In this document: piece after piece, positions 14,037 to 23,027 of the stretch
Layout: the number at the start of each line of letters is the position of its first letter
How positions within the stretch are numbered: the first letter of the stretch is position 1
Program-made: the position numbers and the translations under genes
IMG/VR virus record: IMGVR_UViG_3300047446_000281
Span: 1-42,156 of that record
Strand: one strand, 5' to 3'
Length of the DNA: 42,156 bases
Origin: a virus
The notes under the pieces: model-generated
The model's database searches: none
Told to the model about the DNA's origin: nothing
What the model saw: only the letters and a program-made list of their open reading frames with translations

Positions 14037-16067
14037 ATGACCACGTACGCCGACGGCACTAAGGTTTACCGCACCGGCTACTTTCGAGGATTGCGGCCGG
14101 AGCCTGAGCTTTGGGTTGACGAATGGGCCGATCGTTACATGCGTATCCCGCAAAGCCTCGGCGTCGCTGAACCAGGTCCCTATCGCACGGCACGTACGCC
14201 TTATGCCCGTGAGCCGATGCAATGTCTATCACCCGCGCATCCATGCAAGCGGGTGGTGACAATGATTGCTTCGCAGTTGATGAAGACGCAGATTGCTTTG
14301 AATTGGATTGGCGGATGCATTCATATGGCGCCGGCGAACATTCTGTTGCTGGAACCGACGCAGAGCCTGGCACATGATATTTCCGCACGTTTTGATCAAG
14401 CCGCAGAGGTGGTTCCTGAATTACGCGAACGCATCGTTAAGCCACGATCAAGAAAAGGGACTAACACATCAAGAGTTAAACAGTTCGAGGGCGGACGGTT
14501 GTTCATCGCGACAGCCGGCTCATCTTCCAACCTCGCAGAAAAGTCTGTTCGCTACGTCTACGGGGACGAAATTGATCGTTGGGTAATGGATCTGAATAGC
14601 GAGGGTGATCCGGTCAAGCTCGCAGAGGCACGCGCTTCCACCTTTGGGCGCAACGCCAAGTTCTATTTTTCAAGTACACCTACCCTCAAGGGGGTGTCGC
14701 GAATCGATGATCTTTTTCGCATCAGTGATCAGCGTCATTTTTATGTGCCGTGCCCTCATTGCCAACACATGCAGGTGCTCGACTGGTCACATCTGAAGTG
14801 GGACGAGGCGTACACCCAGGTTCACTACCTATGCAATGGGCCTGATTGTGGCGCGCTGATTGATGAGCATGAAAAGGCCACGATGCTGGCGAAGGGAGAG
14901 TGGCGTGCCCACTCACATGGGGATGGCGAAACCATTGGCTTTCAGCTCAATGCCCTTTATGCACCTCTTGGATGGACCAGTTGGATCCTGTTAGCCCGCG
15001 AGTTCGACTCAGCGATGAGCGAGCAGAAAAAGGGCAATCAGTCGCTCATGCAGGTGTTTTACAACACCAGGCTTGGTCTGCCTTGGGACAGCGCATTTGA
15101 ACAGACCAAGGCTGGTGAGCTTCAAGCCAGAGCGCTGCTAGAAACTTACGTCCTCGGTACCGTGCCAATCGGCGCGCTGATGTTGACTGCCGCAGTGGAC
15201 GTTCAAGGCAATCGTCTTGAGTTTATGGTTATGGGCTGGGGGGTGGGACTAGAGCGATGGGTAGTTGACCATCAGGTCATCATGGGCGACCCGTCTGACG
15301 ACAGAACATGGGAGGCGTTGGATAACAAACTCAAGGTTCGCTACCGCCACCCCAGTGGAGTCGCACTGGGCATCCTTGCGACTGCGGTTGACTCGGGCGG
15401 CAACCACACCCATGAGGTTTATCAGTTTTGCCGTATTCGTCGTTGGCGAAATGTCTTTGCAGTGAAAGGCGAGAGCCGCCCGGGCAAGCCGGTCATTGCA
15501 CAGCGTGCGTCCCGCGTGGATGTCAACTGGCGGGGTAACATTGAAAAGAACGGTGCTGAACTGTGGATGATCGGTACCGACACGGCAAAGGACTGGATCT
15601 ACAACCGCTACGCATTGCCGTCTGGGCCGGGTGCTTTGCATTTTGCAAAGGATCTACCTGATGACTTCTTTGATCAGTGTGTGGCGGAGCGCAAGGTGGC
15701 TCGCTTCGTTAAGGGTGAGTGGCGCGTTGTATGGACTAAGGGCAAGGCTGATCGTAACGAAGCACTCGATCTGATGGTATATGCGCTTGCAATGGCCGAA
15801 TACCTTGGCTTGGGGCGTTATCACGAAAGTGACTGGGATCGGGTACGACAGTCGCTCATGCAGCATCATTTGTTTGAGGACAAATCCATTCCGGCTGATC
15901 CGGTAGTACTTACGCCATCAACCGAAAAACTTGAGGCGTTGCCCATTGCGAAAACATCCTCAGCCACGCCTGCTACGGCTTCTGTCCTACCAGTTACTCC
16001 ACGCCACCAACCGATAGCTGCTCCTCCCCGCCGCGTCAGTACAAGCGGTTACCTCAAGAGACGGTGA
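14037..16067 (+). CDS. Large terminase subunit, lambda gpA family
   Basis: A 676-residue packaging motor. The ATPase domain has a deviant Walker A with Lys83-Thr84 (SQLMKTQIAL) and a Walker B at VYGDEID (Asp177, Glu178). A zinc-knuckle-like CPHC ... CNGPDC follows at about 237-268. The C-terminal nuclease region opens with TAAVDVQGNRLEFMV, whose Asp is a likely metal ligand, and later has NEALDLMVYALAM. This order matches gpA-type terminases (TerL/GpA). The enzyme cuts concatemeric DNA and translocates it into the prohead. The last 60 residues are a Pro/Ala/Thr-rich tail. Confidence 0.93.
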   Translation: MTTYADGTKVYRTGYFRGLRPEPELWVDEWADRYMRIPQSLGVAEPGPYRTARTPYAREPMQCLSPAHPCKRVVTMIASQLMKTQIALNWIGGCIHMAPANILLLEPTQSLAHDISARFDQAAEVVPELRERIVKPRSRKGTNTSRVKQFEGGRLFIATAGSSSNLAEKSVRYVYGDEIDRWVMDLNSEGDPVKLAEARASTFGRNAKFYFSSTPTLKGVSRIDDLFRISDQRHFYVPCPHCQHMQVLDWSHLKWDEAYTQVHYLCNGPDCGALIDEHEKATMLAKGEWRAHSHGDGETIGFQLNALYAPLGWTSWILLAREFDSAMSEQKKGNQSLMQVFYNTRLGLPWDSAFEQTKAGELQARALLETYVLGTVPIGALMLTAAVDVQGNRLEFMVMGWGVGLERWVVDHQVIMGDPSDDRTWEALDNKLKVRYRHPSGVALGILATAVDSGGNHTHEVYQFCRIRRWRNVFAVKGESRPGKPVIAQRASRVDVNWRGNIEKNGAELWMIGTDTAKDWIYNRYALPSGPGALHFAKDLPDDFFDQCVAERKVARFVKGEWRVVWTKGKADRNEALDLMVYALAMAEYLGLGRYHESDWDRVRQSLMQHHLFEDKSIPADPVVLTPSTEKLEALPIAKTSSATPATASVLPVTPRHQPIAAPPRRVSTSGYLKRR

Positions 16068-16068
16068 T

Positions 16069-16275
16069 ATGTCGTTTACCCCTAAGCACCTCGAAGCCAT
16101 CGAGCGCGCCATCGCGCGCGGTGAAAAGACCGTGCGCTACAGCGATCGCACGGTGGAGTACCGCTCCATCGATGAACTGCTCAAGGCCCGCGACGAGATC
16201 CGCACCTCGCTGACCAATGCGACCGGGCAACGCTCTCGCGTGATCCGGCTTACACACGGAGGCAAGGGAATCTAA
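16069..16275 (+). CDS. Head-tail joining protein gpW
   Basis: A 68-residue protein of the gpW type: AIERAIARGEKTVRYSDRTVEYRS followed by a helix (IDELLKARDEIRTSL) and a basic tail. gpW plugs into the head after packaging and lets the tail attach. Its stop overlaps the portal start (TAATG), the usual arrangement in lambda-type head operons. Confidence 0.88.
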   Translation: MSFTPKHLEAIERAIARGEKTVRYSDRTVEYRSIDELLKARDEIRTSLTNATGQRSRVIRLTHGGKGI

Positions 16276-17756
16276 TGGCCCGAAAATATCCGACACTCAC
16301 CCGTAACGGATTCTTGCTGCCGTCAAACATCAAGGCCAGTTACGAAGGTGCCGGGGAGGGCCGTCGTTCGGCCAGTTGGGAAGCTACCGACAACGGCATC
16401 AACAGTATCAACACCCCGGCGCTCCGAAATTTACGTGCCCGTTCGCGGGCGGCGGTGCGCAATGATCCCTACGCCTTTAACGTCATCGACAAGCGCGTCA
16501 GCAACCTGATTGGCACTGGCATAACACCCAGGCCAATCACGGACGATGCTGAACTGCGTAAGTTGAAACAGCAGCTGTGGGATTACTGGGTGGACGAGGC
16601 CGACGCCGATGAACTTACCGACTTCTACGGTATGCAGGCCCTGGTGGCGCGCACCGTCGAAACAGCAGGCGAATGTTTTATACGGCTGCGACCTCGTAGC
16701 CCCAGCGAAGGCTTGGCAGTACCGCTGCAACTGCAGGCGCTCGCCCCTGAATTTGTTCCTCACGACAAGTTCGAGGCGGCCAAAAACGGCAACGTAATCC
16801 GCGCTGGCATTGAGTTCAGCCCGGCCGGCAAACGGGTGGCGTACTGGATGTACTTGTCTCACCCGCGCGATTCGTCGTCACTGAACGCTGGCTACAACCA
16901 GCTGGTGCGTGTGCCGGCGGCACAGGTGCTGCACATCTTCGAACCCATGGAGCCAGGACAGTTGCGCGGCGTACCGCGTTTGGCTCCGGTGCTAAAGCGG
17001 CTGCGCAGCTTGGACAATTACGACGACGCCGTGCTGTTCCGCCAGGAGGTGGCGAATCTGTTCGCCGGCTTCATCAAGCGACCTCCGCCGGATAGCGGGC
17101 AGCAACCACGCGATCCGGTGACGGGCAAGTTGCTGACCACCGACAGTGATGGCTTCACACCGATGGTCGCCCTTGAGCCCGGCACCATTCAGGAACTGGC
17201 ACCAGGAGAAGAGGTGGAGTTCTCTAAGCCACCGGACGCGGGCAACAACTACCCGGACTTCATGCGTCAGCAGCTAATGGCTGCAGCGGCGGGTTCGGGC
17301 ACGCCCTACGAGATCCTCACCGGCGACATGCGGGAGGTCAACGACCGGGCGCTGCGGGTGGTGCTCAACGAGTTCCGACGGCGCCTGGAGCAGCTGCAAT
17401 TCGGCGTGTATGTCCATCAGCTGTGTCGCCCCGTGCGGGCGGCCTGGCTGGACATGGCGGTGCTGTCAGGCGCCCTGGTGCTGGAGGACTACGCGCAACG
17501 TCGCCGTGAATACCTGCGCACACGTTGGGTACCGCAAGGCTGGGCCTACATCCAGCCGGTGCAGGACGTGCAGGCGCGGCGCATGGAAGTGCAGGCGGGC
17601 TTTGCGTCGCGCAGCGAGATGGTGCTGCGCACCGGTTACGACGCGGAAACGGTCGACACGGAAAACGCCGCCGATCTCGCCAGGGCGACACACCTCGGAC
17701 TCAACTACACGACTCTTGAGGCCATCGAGACGATTGATGACAAGGAACAACCATGA
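16275..17756 (+). CDS. Portal protein, lambda gpB family
   Basis: A 493-residue portal. Recognisable features are RARSRAAVRNDPYAFNVIDKRVSNLIGTGITP near the start, the wing region with AQVLHIFEPMEPGQLRGVPRL, and the MAAAAGSGTPYEILTGDMREVNDRALRVVLNEFRR segment typical of lambda-type portals. It forms the dodecameric ring through which DNA enters and to which the connector binds. It overlaps the protease gene by 4 bases (ATGA). Confidence 0.93.
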   Translation: MARKYPTLTRNGFLLPSNIKASYEGAGEGRRSASWEATDNGINSINTPALRNLRARSRAAVRNDPYAFNVIDKRVSNLIGTGITPRPITDDAELRKLKQQLWDYWVDEADADELTDFYGMQALVARTVETAGECFIRLRPRSPSEGLAVPLQLQALAPEFVPHDKFEAAKNGNVIRAGIEFSPAGKRVAYWMYLSHPRDSSSLNAGYNQLVRVPAAQVLHIFEPMEPGQLRGVPRLAPVLKRLRSLDNYDDAVLFRQEVANLFAGFIKRPPPDSGQQPRDPVTGKLLTTDSDGFTPMVALEPGTIQELAPGEEVEFSKPPDAGNNYPDFMRQQLMAAAAGSGTPYEILTGDMREVNDRALRVVLNEFRRRLEQLQFGVYVHQLCRPVRAAWLDMAVLSGALVLEDYAQRRREYLRTRWVPQGWAYIQPVQDVQARRMEVQAGFASRSEMVLRTGYDAETVDTENAADLARATHLGLNYTTLEAIETIDDKEQP

Positions 17757-18883
17757 GCAAAAAGACGAAGCCCCGCGTTTATGACAAGGCGGGCAAGCAG
17801 GTAAAGGTGGCCGACAAGAGCTGGTACACCTTCCAGGCCAGCGGCGAAGCCGAGCAGCGCAGTATCGAGATCTTCGTATACGGCGAGATAGGCGCTTGGG
17901 GCGTTACCGCCAATCAGTTCGTGCAGGATCTGCGCGCCATGGATGATGGTGTGTCCCCAGTGATTGTCGCGTTCAACAGCATCGGCGGTGATCTGTTCGA
18001 TGGCCTGGCGATACATAACGCGTTGTCGCGATTGGGTGAGCGCTGCACTGGTCGTATCGACGCCCTGGCGGCCAGCGCGGCCAGTGTCGCGGTGTGTGGC
18101 GCTCACAGGGTCGTGATCGCGGCCAACGCCATGCTGATGATCCATAACCCCTACACCTTTATCAGTGGCGATGCCAAAGACTTCCGCCGTGTCGCCGATG
18201 TGCTCGATCAGACCCTGGAAGCAATCATTGCGGCCTACAAAGCCAAAGCACCGGACGTTGACGAAGCCGAGCTGCGGCGCATGGTCAACGCTGAAACTTG
18301 GCTCACCGCCAATGAAGCGGTGGCGCTGGGCCTAGCCGATGAAGTCGGCGATGGCATCAAGGTCAGTGCCTGTCTCGGCCAGGGGAGCGTGTTGCAGCGT
18401 TTCCAAAATCCTCCCGCCGAGCTGCTCGCCCAGCTGGATGAAGAACCGGAAGCCGAACCACCTGAACCAGTTCCAGCCCCTGTGCTGGAGGCGGCCAGGT
18501 TGGCGCTGATGGTTACACAAGGTTGTGCGGCAGCTGGCATCAGCAACCTGGTGGAACCCCTGCTGGCCGCCACCAAGCTCGAAAGCGAAGCGGTCATCCA
18601 GGCAGCACTGATCAATGCAAAGGCGCTGCACGGCCTTTGTGTAGCCGCACGACTGCCAGAGCTAACCGGCGAGTTCATTAGCGCTGGCTTGGACGAAGCC
18701 GCCGTCAGGGCGCGTCTGTTCGACAAGCTGGTGGGTAGCGGCGGTGGCTTTGAAATCAACAACAGCCTGCCGCTGGACAGCGACCCAGTACCTACTGTTC
18801 AGGCAAAGCAAGTCGACACCCACGCAATCTGGACCAACCGACAGGCGGCTCAGAATGGATCCTCAAAAGGAGCAAGAGCATGA
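17753..18883 (+). CDS. ClpP-type prohead protease, probably with scaffold region
   Basis: A 376-residue protein. Residues about 35-205 are a ClpP-like S14 peptidase: VIVAFNSIGGDLFDG oxyanion region, the serine motif DALAASAASVAVCGA (Ser108 likely nucleophile), and His131 in MIHNPYTF. An acidic Pro-rich linker (about residues 224-243) leads to a helical C-terminal domain. In lambda gpC the C-terminal part doubles as the scaffold, so an internal start giving a separate scaffold is possible here but not shown. It should mature the prohead. It overlaps the decoration gene by 4 bases. Confidence 0.88.
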   Translation: MSKKTKPRVYDKAGKQVKVADKSWYTFQASGEAEQRSIEIFVYGEIGAWGVTANQFVQDLRAMDDGVSPVIVAFNSIGGDLFDGLAIHNALSRLGERCTGRIDALAASAASVAVCGAHRVVIAANAMLMIHNPYTFISGDAKDFRRVADVLDQTLEAIIAAYKAKAPDVDEAELRRMVNAETWLTANEAVALGLADEVGDGIKVSACLGQGSVLQRFQNPPAELLAQLDEEPEAEPPEPVPAPVLEAARLALMVTQGCAAAGISNLVEPLLAATKLESEAVIQAALINAKALHGLCVAARLPELTGEFISAGLDEAAVRARLFDKLVGSGGGFEINNSLPLDSDPVPTVQAKQVDTHAIWTNRQAAQNGSSKGARA

Positions 18884-19218
18884 AAACTGAATCGATGCAC
18901 GCAGGCGAGTTTCTGCTATCCGAGGGTGCGGGCAACATTTCCCGTGAGGCGATCAACGTCGCCGCAGGTGTCGCCCTGGAACCAGGCCAGATCCTCGGCC
19001 TGGTCACCCTTACCAGCGAGTTTGCCCCGTATCAGCCGACCGCCGAGGACGGCACTGAGAACGCTGTCGCGATTCTCTATGGGCCGGTGAGCGAGTCGGA
19101 TGTTGTTCGACGCGGTCGTGCCATCGTGCGTCTTGCCGAGGTCAGTGAAGCGCACTTGACCGGCCTCGATCCTGCCGCCGAAAGGGCTCTGGCTACCCAT
19201 TTTGTGATCGTCCGCTAA
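18880..19218 (+). CDS. Head decoration protein, gpD-like
   Basis: A 112-residue protein with the gpD-family layout: FLLSEGAGNISREAINVAAGVALEPGQILG near the start and YGPVSESDVVRRGRAIVRLAEV in the second half. gpD trimers cap the expanded capsid and stabilise it after packaging. Position between protease and major capsid gene is canonical. The start overlaps the protease stop (ATGA). Confidence 0.85.
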   Translation: MKTESMHAGEFLLSEGAGNISREAINVAAGVALEPGQILGLVTLTSEFAPYQPTAEDGTENAVAILYGPVSESDVVRRGRAIVRLAEVSEAHLTGLDPAAERALATHFVIVR

Positions 19219-19237
19219 GACGCTCATTCTTTTTACC

Positions 19238-19260
19238 ATCCCGCCGAGTGCGGGATTTTT
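19238..19260 (+). terminator. Terminator-like hairpin before the capsid gene
   Basis: ATCCCGC (19238-19244) pairs with GCGGGAT (19250-19256) around CGAGT, followed by Ts. It sits 20 bases before the capsid ATG, between gpD and gpE. Because essential late genes lie downstream, it must be leaky or read through, or it works as a 5' mRNA-stabilising structure for the capsid message. Confidence 0.65.
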
Positions 19261-19279
19261 CGTTATTGGAGAGTAGCCC

Positions 19280-20275
19280 ATGGCCGATATCGGCATTTTT
19301 GAAGACGATGCGTTCAGCGTCTCCTCGCTGACCGCTGCAATCAATGACCAGGAATACCTGCCTGGCCGCATTAGTAGCCTGGGATTGTTTCGCGAAGAGG
19401 GCATCAGCACTTTAACCGTACAAATCGAGAAAGACGGAGACACCCTGGCGCTGGTGCCGGCCGGTGAGCGCGGTACGTCGGGCCTGGTGGTCGGCGGTAC
19501 CAAGCGTAAAATGATCCCGTTCAACACCGTACATCTGCCTCAACGCTTCACCATCAAAGCGGATGAAATTCAGGGTATCCGTGCTTTTGGTACACGCAGT
19601 GAGCTGCAGGCGGTTCAGGACGTGGTTAACAAGCGCCTGGCGAAGGCCCGCCGTCAGTTGGATGCCACCCACGAATTCCAACGTATGGGCGCGTTGAATG
19701 GTCAGGTACTGGATGCCGATGGCAGCACCGTACTGTTGGACATCTACAGAACCTTCGGTGTCCAGCGCAAGAAGCTACCGATGGGGTTGAACGATCCCGC
19801 GACTGATCTGCGTGTTCGAGTCGGTGAGGCTCTCGACATGCAAGAGGATGCATTGGGCAACATCACTAGCAGCGGCTCTCGGGCGCTCTGCGGGAAACAC
19901 TTCTGGAACAAATTGGTCGCTCACGGTTCGGTCCAAAAAACCTACCTCAACTCCATTCAGGCTGCGGCCCTGCGCGGTGATGCGCGGGAGAGCTTCGAGT
20001 TCGGTGGGGTCGTCTGGGAGCGTTATCGTGGCAAGATCGCGGGCGTCACGTTCATCCACGATGACAAGGCACTGCTGATCCCCGAAGGCGTTCCGGACCT
20101 TTACATCTCGTCGTTCGCACCAGCGGATTACATGGAAACGGTCAACACCCAAGGGATTCCGTACTACAGCAAGATTGAGCCGCTCCCCTTCAACAAGGGT
20201 GTCGCCGGTGAGGCCCAATCCAACCCGCTGCATATATGCACGCGGCCTCTGGCTCAGATCCTGCTGGAACTCTGA
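19280..20275 (+). CDS. Major capsid protein, gpE family
   Basis: A 331-residue protein of the lambda gpE type (HK97 fold). It has FSVSSLTAAINDQEYLPGRISSLGLF at the start, the LPQRFTIKADEIQGIRAFG strand-helix, a central FGVQRKKLPM, and a C-terminal GIPYYSKIEPLPFNKGVAGEAQSNPLHICTRP that is highly characteristic of the family. It builds the icosahedral shell. GGAGAG lies upstream of the ATG, after the hairpin described separately. Confidence 0.93.
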   Translation: MADIGIFEDDAFSVSSLTAAINDQEYLPGRISSLGLFREEGISTLTVQIEKDGDTLALVPAGERGTSGLVVGGTKRKMIPFNTVHLPQRFTIKADEIQGIRAFGTRSELQAVQDVVNKRLAKARRQLDATHEFQRMGALNGQVLDADGSTVLLDIYRTFGVQRKKLPMGLNDPATDLRVRVGEALDMQEDALGNITSSGSRALCGKHFWNKLVAHGSVQKTYLNSIQAAALRGDARESFEFGGVVWERYRGKIAGVTFIHDDKALLIPEGVPDLYISSFAPADYMETVNTQGIPYYSKIEPLPFNKGVAGEAQSNPLHICTRPLAQILLEL

Positions 20276-20277
20276 CC

Positions 20278-20598
20278 GTGCCTTTTCGCGATCTGATCGA
20301 TGACATCGACGATGTAGTGTTCGAAACACTAGGCGATTCCGCCCAGATCGAGGGTCGGACCGAGCCGGTCCTGGGCATGTTCATGGCGCCATGGAAGGCG
20401 CCCCAGTTCGGCAAGACCCAAACCGCCATACGCGAACCTCGCTTTGAGATACGCGTTCGCGATTCGGATGGCCTGACCAAGGGCCTTCGTGTCACGGTCG
20501 ATCTGCCGACACTGGACGGCGGTGGTAATTACGATCTGTTGCAGCTTGAGCCCGGTGGCGATGGCCTGGTGGCCTTGATCTTGAGGAAGCGTCCATGA
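20278..20598 (+). CDS. Head-tail joining protein (FII-position)
   Basis: A 106-residue protein from a GTG start at 20278, 2 bases after the capsid stop. It opens VPFRDLIDDIDDVVFETLGDSA, and the middle and end are beta-rich (TAIREPRFEIRVRD, LRVTVDLPTLDGGGNYDLLQLEP). Place and size fit the gpFII-like head-completion proteins that form the tail attachment site. An upstream ATG at 20236 would lie inside the capsid gene and is less likely. Confidence 0.65.
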   Translation: MPFRDLIDDIDDVVFETLGDSAQIEGRTEPVLGMFMAPWKAPQFGKTQTAIREPRFEIRVRDSDGLTKGLRVTVDLPTLDGGGNYDLLQLEPGGDGLVALILRKRP

Positions 20599-21254
20599 GT
20601 GTCGGCAGCTATGCAAGGCAGAATCGCGGCGGTGGCTTGATCAACATTCAACCGTCACTAGTGGATTTGAAGGTCTTTCAGGACTTCGCTCGTCTTGTGC
20701 CTAAAGCTGCTGCGGCTGCTCAACGGCGAGCGATCAACAAAACGTTGGGATGGCTGCGCACCCACATTGCCAGAGCGGTGGGAAAGCAAGAGCGCATCGC
20801 TATTGGTGCTGTCCGGCAACGGTTGCGGGCTTACCCCACCAGCGGCGGGGCGATGCGCGGCAAGTTGTGGTTTGGTCTTAACGCAATCGAGGCCAGTCGC
20901 ATCGGCCGGGCACGTCAGACGGGCAGGGGTGTGTCAGTAGCGGGGCGTCGTTATCAGGGGGCATTTTACAAACAGGTGTACGGCGGCAGCGCCGATATCT
21001 GGATCCGTACTGCCAGCAAGCACTTCAATAGCGATGACTACCCCGAGGCGACTCAGGGCAGGCGACGCACCGGTTTTGTTGAGGAAAATGACAACCGCTT
21101 TCCACTGGCGAAAGCCAAAGTATCGCTCGACCAGGCTCGGCCACACTTCGAGGCATGGATCAAACGTGCCGATGAGCAGCTGTTGATGGTCCTTGAGCAA
21201 GAGCTCAACTACGAACTGCAGAAGTATCTGAAGGGGAGCGCTAATGTCAGATGA
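20595..21254 (+). CDS. Minor tail protein Z-like
   Basis: A 219-residue protein that fits the prophage minor tail protein Z family (GPZ): FARLVPKAAAAAQRRAINKTLGWLRTHIARAV at the start, WFGLNAIEASRIG, the GAFYKQVYGG segment and a C-terminal helix. It probably completes the tail end that meets the head. It overlaps both neighbours (4 bases upstream, 11 downstream). Confidence 0.78.
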   Translation: MSVGSYARQNRGGGLINIQPSLVDLKVFQDFARLVPKAAAAAQRRAINKTLGWLRTHIARAVGKQERIAIGAVRQRLRAYPTSGGAMRGKLWFGLNAIEASRIGRARQTGRGVSVAGRRYQGAFYKQVYGGSADIWIRTASKHFNSDDYPEATQGRRRTGFVEENDNRFPLAKAKVSLDQARPHFEAWIKRADEQLLMVLEQELNYELQKYLKGSANVR

Positions 21255-21762
21255 ACCGTTCAGCATGAGCCAACTCTACCAGGCCATCGAACAGCACCTG
21301 ACGGATTACCTGTCCGGTATTCAGGCGGTAGTTTTTTGGCCGGATATTCAGGAAAACCAAGGCATTCCACTGCCGTCCGTGTTTCTTGAAATGGCGGAGT
21401 TCGAGCCTGGTATCGATATCGGTACCGGTGAATCAAGTTTGGTTTGCAAGTTTGAGGCACGGATCATCGTTGATCCGATTCAAGCCAATCACCATGAGCA
21501 AGCTGTGCACCTGGTGTCCCAGCTCGCAGTGCTACTCCGACAGCAAAGCTGGGGGCTTGACGTTAACGTCGCGCAATTTGAGCGAGCAACTCAGGATTGG
21601 ACCAAGCCTGAGTTGGATGGTTATGTGGTGTGGGTGGTCGAGTGGACTCACCAGATTCAATTGGGGGTTGAAGTTTGGCCGTTCCCCGACGAAAAACCGA
21701 GCATGCTCAAGCTCAACCTGCAGACTTACCTGGACGCAGATAACCCTGGCGGTCCGCCATGA
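21244..21762 (+). CDS. Putative tail terminator/completion protein
   Basis: A 172-residue protein with an N-terminal helix (SQLYQAIEQHLTDYL), a beta-rich middle (PSVFLEMAEFEPG, LVCKFEARIIVD) and a helical ANHHEQAVHLVSQLAVLL segment, the layout of tail-terminator proteins such as lambda gpU. I do not recognise the family with certainty, and the role is drawn from position between Z and the baseplate gene V. It overlaps both neighbours. Confidence 0.6.
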   Translation: MSDEPFSMSQLYQAIEQHLTDYLSGIQAVVFWPDIQENQGIPLPSVFLEMAEFEPGIDIGTGESSLVCKFEARIIVDPIQANHHEQAVHLVSQLAVLLRQQSWGLDVNVAQFERATQDWTKPELDGYVVWVVEWTHQIQLGVEVWPFPDEKPSMLKLNLQTYLDADNPGGPP

Positions 21763-22352
21763 GTTGGGCTCAGGGTGAGCATGACCGAATGATCGCAGCG
21801 ATGATCATACCGTGTGTAGTGGTTGGGGTGGATTTACTGGCCCCAGCCGTGCGAGTCAAGTCGGGTGACTGGGCCAGCGCCTGGGTGCGTTGGCACAGCC
21901 AAGCGGCAGGCAAGGCTAGACATTGGCGCGCGCCGAGCTTGGGTGAGCAGGGGATCTTGTTCAATCCCAGCGGCCAGGCTGGTATGGGCACGTTTGTGCC
22001 GGGGTTGTTTGGCGCAGCCGGTTCCCCCCCGGATAACCGTGATCATGTCGAAGTGTGGCGCTTTGATGATGGCGGCTCCCTTGTCTATGACTGGGAGGCC
22101 AAAAGCTACTCCATTACTGTGCCCACGGGCACCGTTAGCATCAAGGTAGGGGCGACCGAGGCGGTCGTCACGGATGGCGCGCTGACAGTCACGTCGACCA
22201 ACATCAAGTTGGTTGCAGACGTCGAAATTGAAGGTTCGCTATTGGTAACGAACAACGTAGCCGTCCAGGGTGCTCTGCATGCGGTGAAAGACATCACCAG
22301 TGCCGGCAGGATCCTGGACGCCGGCGGAAACAGCGCGAACCACAAACACTAA
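21759..22352 (+). CDS. Baseplate assembly protein V
   Basis: A 197-residue P2 gpV homologue: VVVGVDLLAPAVRVKSGDWASAWVRW forms the start of an OB-like domain, followed by LGEQGILFNPSGQ. The C-terminal half has repeated short beta strands (VSIKVGATEAVVTDGALTV, ending SAGRILDAGGNSANHKH). The His-rich end is typical of spike tips that hold iron. gpV is the membrane-piercing spike of contractile tails. The start overlaps the preceding stop (ATGA). Confidence 0.88.
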   Translation: MSWAQGEHDRMIAAMIIPCVVVGVDLLAPAVRVKSGDWASAWVRWHSQAAGKARHWRAPSLGEQGILFNPSGQAGMGTFVPGLFGAAGSPPDNRDHVEVWRFDDGGSLVYDWEAKSYSITVPTGTVSIKVGATEAVVTDGALTVTSTNIKLVADVEIEGSLLVTNNVAVQGALHAVKDITSAGRILDAGGNSANHKH

Positions 22353-22368
22353 CCCTTCATTTTCATAG

Positions 22369-22389
22369 GCCCGCCGCGTGCGGGCTTTT
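22369..22389 (+). terminator. Terminator-like hairpin after gpV
   Basis: GCCCGC (22369-22374) pairs with GCGGGC (22380-22385) around CGCGT, followed by TTTT. It is 21 bases upstream of the next start codon, inside the tail operon. The loop and stem are close copies of the hairpin before the capsid gene. Confidence 0.6.
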
Positions 22390-22410
22390 CCGTTTACAGG
22401 GTTTTACTTT

Positions 22411-22695
22411 ATGAAGAGTTCGAGAATGACAGAACCGCTCAATAGTACCGAAGCACTTGAGCCACCCGGATTGGTTCCTTTGACCACGGACTATCCCGGT
22501 ACGACGGATGTCGTGAAGTCGATTGGTCAGGTGCGTGTTTTTCGCGACAAGCTCTACACCTCACGTACTTTGATATTGCCCGACAGCGGCCGCCCTCTTG
22601 ACGTTCTCAAGGCGCGCGTGTCGGTACCGGACACGGACGCTGAGGCACTGGATTACCTCAAGGCTAACGAGGAATTCGAACCGCTGCAGGAGTGA
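22411..22695 (+). CDS. Extra ORF between V and W, unknown
   Basis: A 94-residue acidic protein from ATG 22411 (MKSSRMTEPLNSTE). The second half (IGQVRVFRDKLYTSRTLILPDSG, then VSVPDTDAEALDYLKANEEFEPL) looks folded. P2 has no gene between V and W, so this is an addition found in related Pseudomonas phages at most. The function is not known; a baseplate accessory role follows only from position. Confidence 0.6.
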   Translation: MKSSRMTEPLNSTEALEPPGLVPLTTDYPGTTDVVKSIGQVRVFRDKLYTSRTLILPDSGRPLDVLKARVSVPDTDAEALDYLKANEEFEPLQE

Positions 22696-22700
22696 TTTAG

Positions 22701-23027
22701 ATGATCGGAATGGACCGCCACACCGGCCAGCCCATTTCGGGCCTTGTGCATTTGCGACAGTGCATTGAAGACATTCTAAGCACCCCGCTGGGCAGCCGCC
22801 GACAGCGACCAGAATACGGCAGCAAGCTACGTCGATACGTGGATTTACCGGTCAACGAGGGCTGGAAAGGGGCTGTTCAGGCCGAGGCGAGCAGGGCGTT
22901 AGGCCGCTGGGAACCTCGCCTAAAACTGGAGCGCTTGCAGGCCGTTTCTGTTCTGGATGGGCTGATCAAGATCCAAGTCACCGGTCGTTTTCTGGGCGAG
23001 AGCGTATTGCTGGAGGTAAGTGTATGA
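22701..23027 (+). CDS. Baseplate wedge protein W (gp25-like)
   Basis: A 108-residue gpW/gp25-family protein: IGMDRHTGQPISGLVHLRQCIEDILSTPLGSRRQRPEYG has the conserved LSTPLGSRxxxPEYG core. gp25-like proteins join baseplate wedges and nucleate the sheath. It overlaps gene J by 4 bases (ATGA). Confidence 0.92.
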   Translation: MIGMDRHTGQPISGLVHLRQCIEDILSTPLGSRRQRPEYGSKLRRYVDLPVNEGWKGAVQAEASRALGRWEPRLKLERLQAVSVLDGLIKIQVTGRFLGESVLLEVSV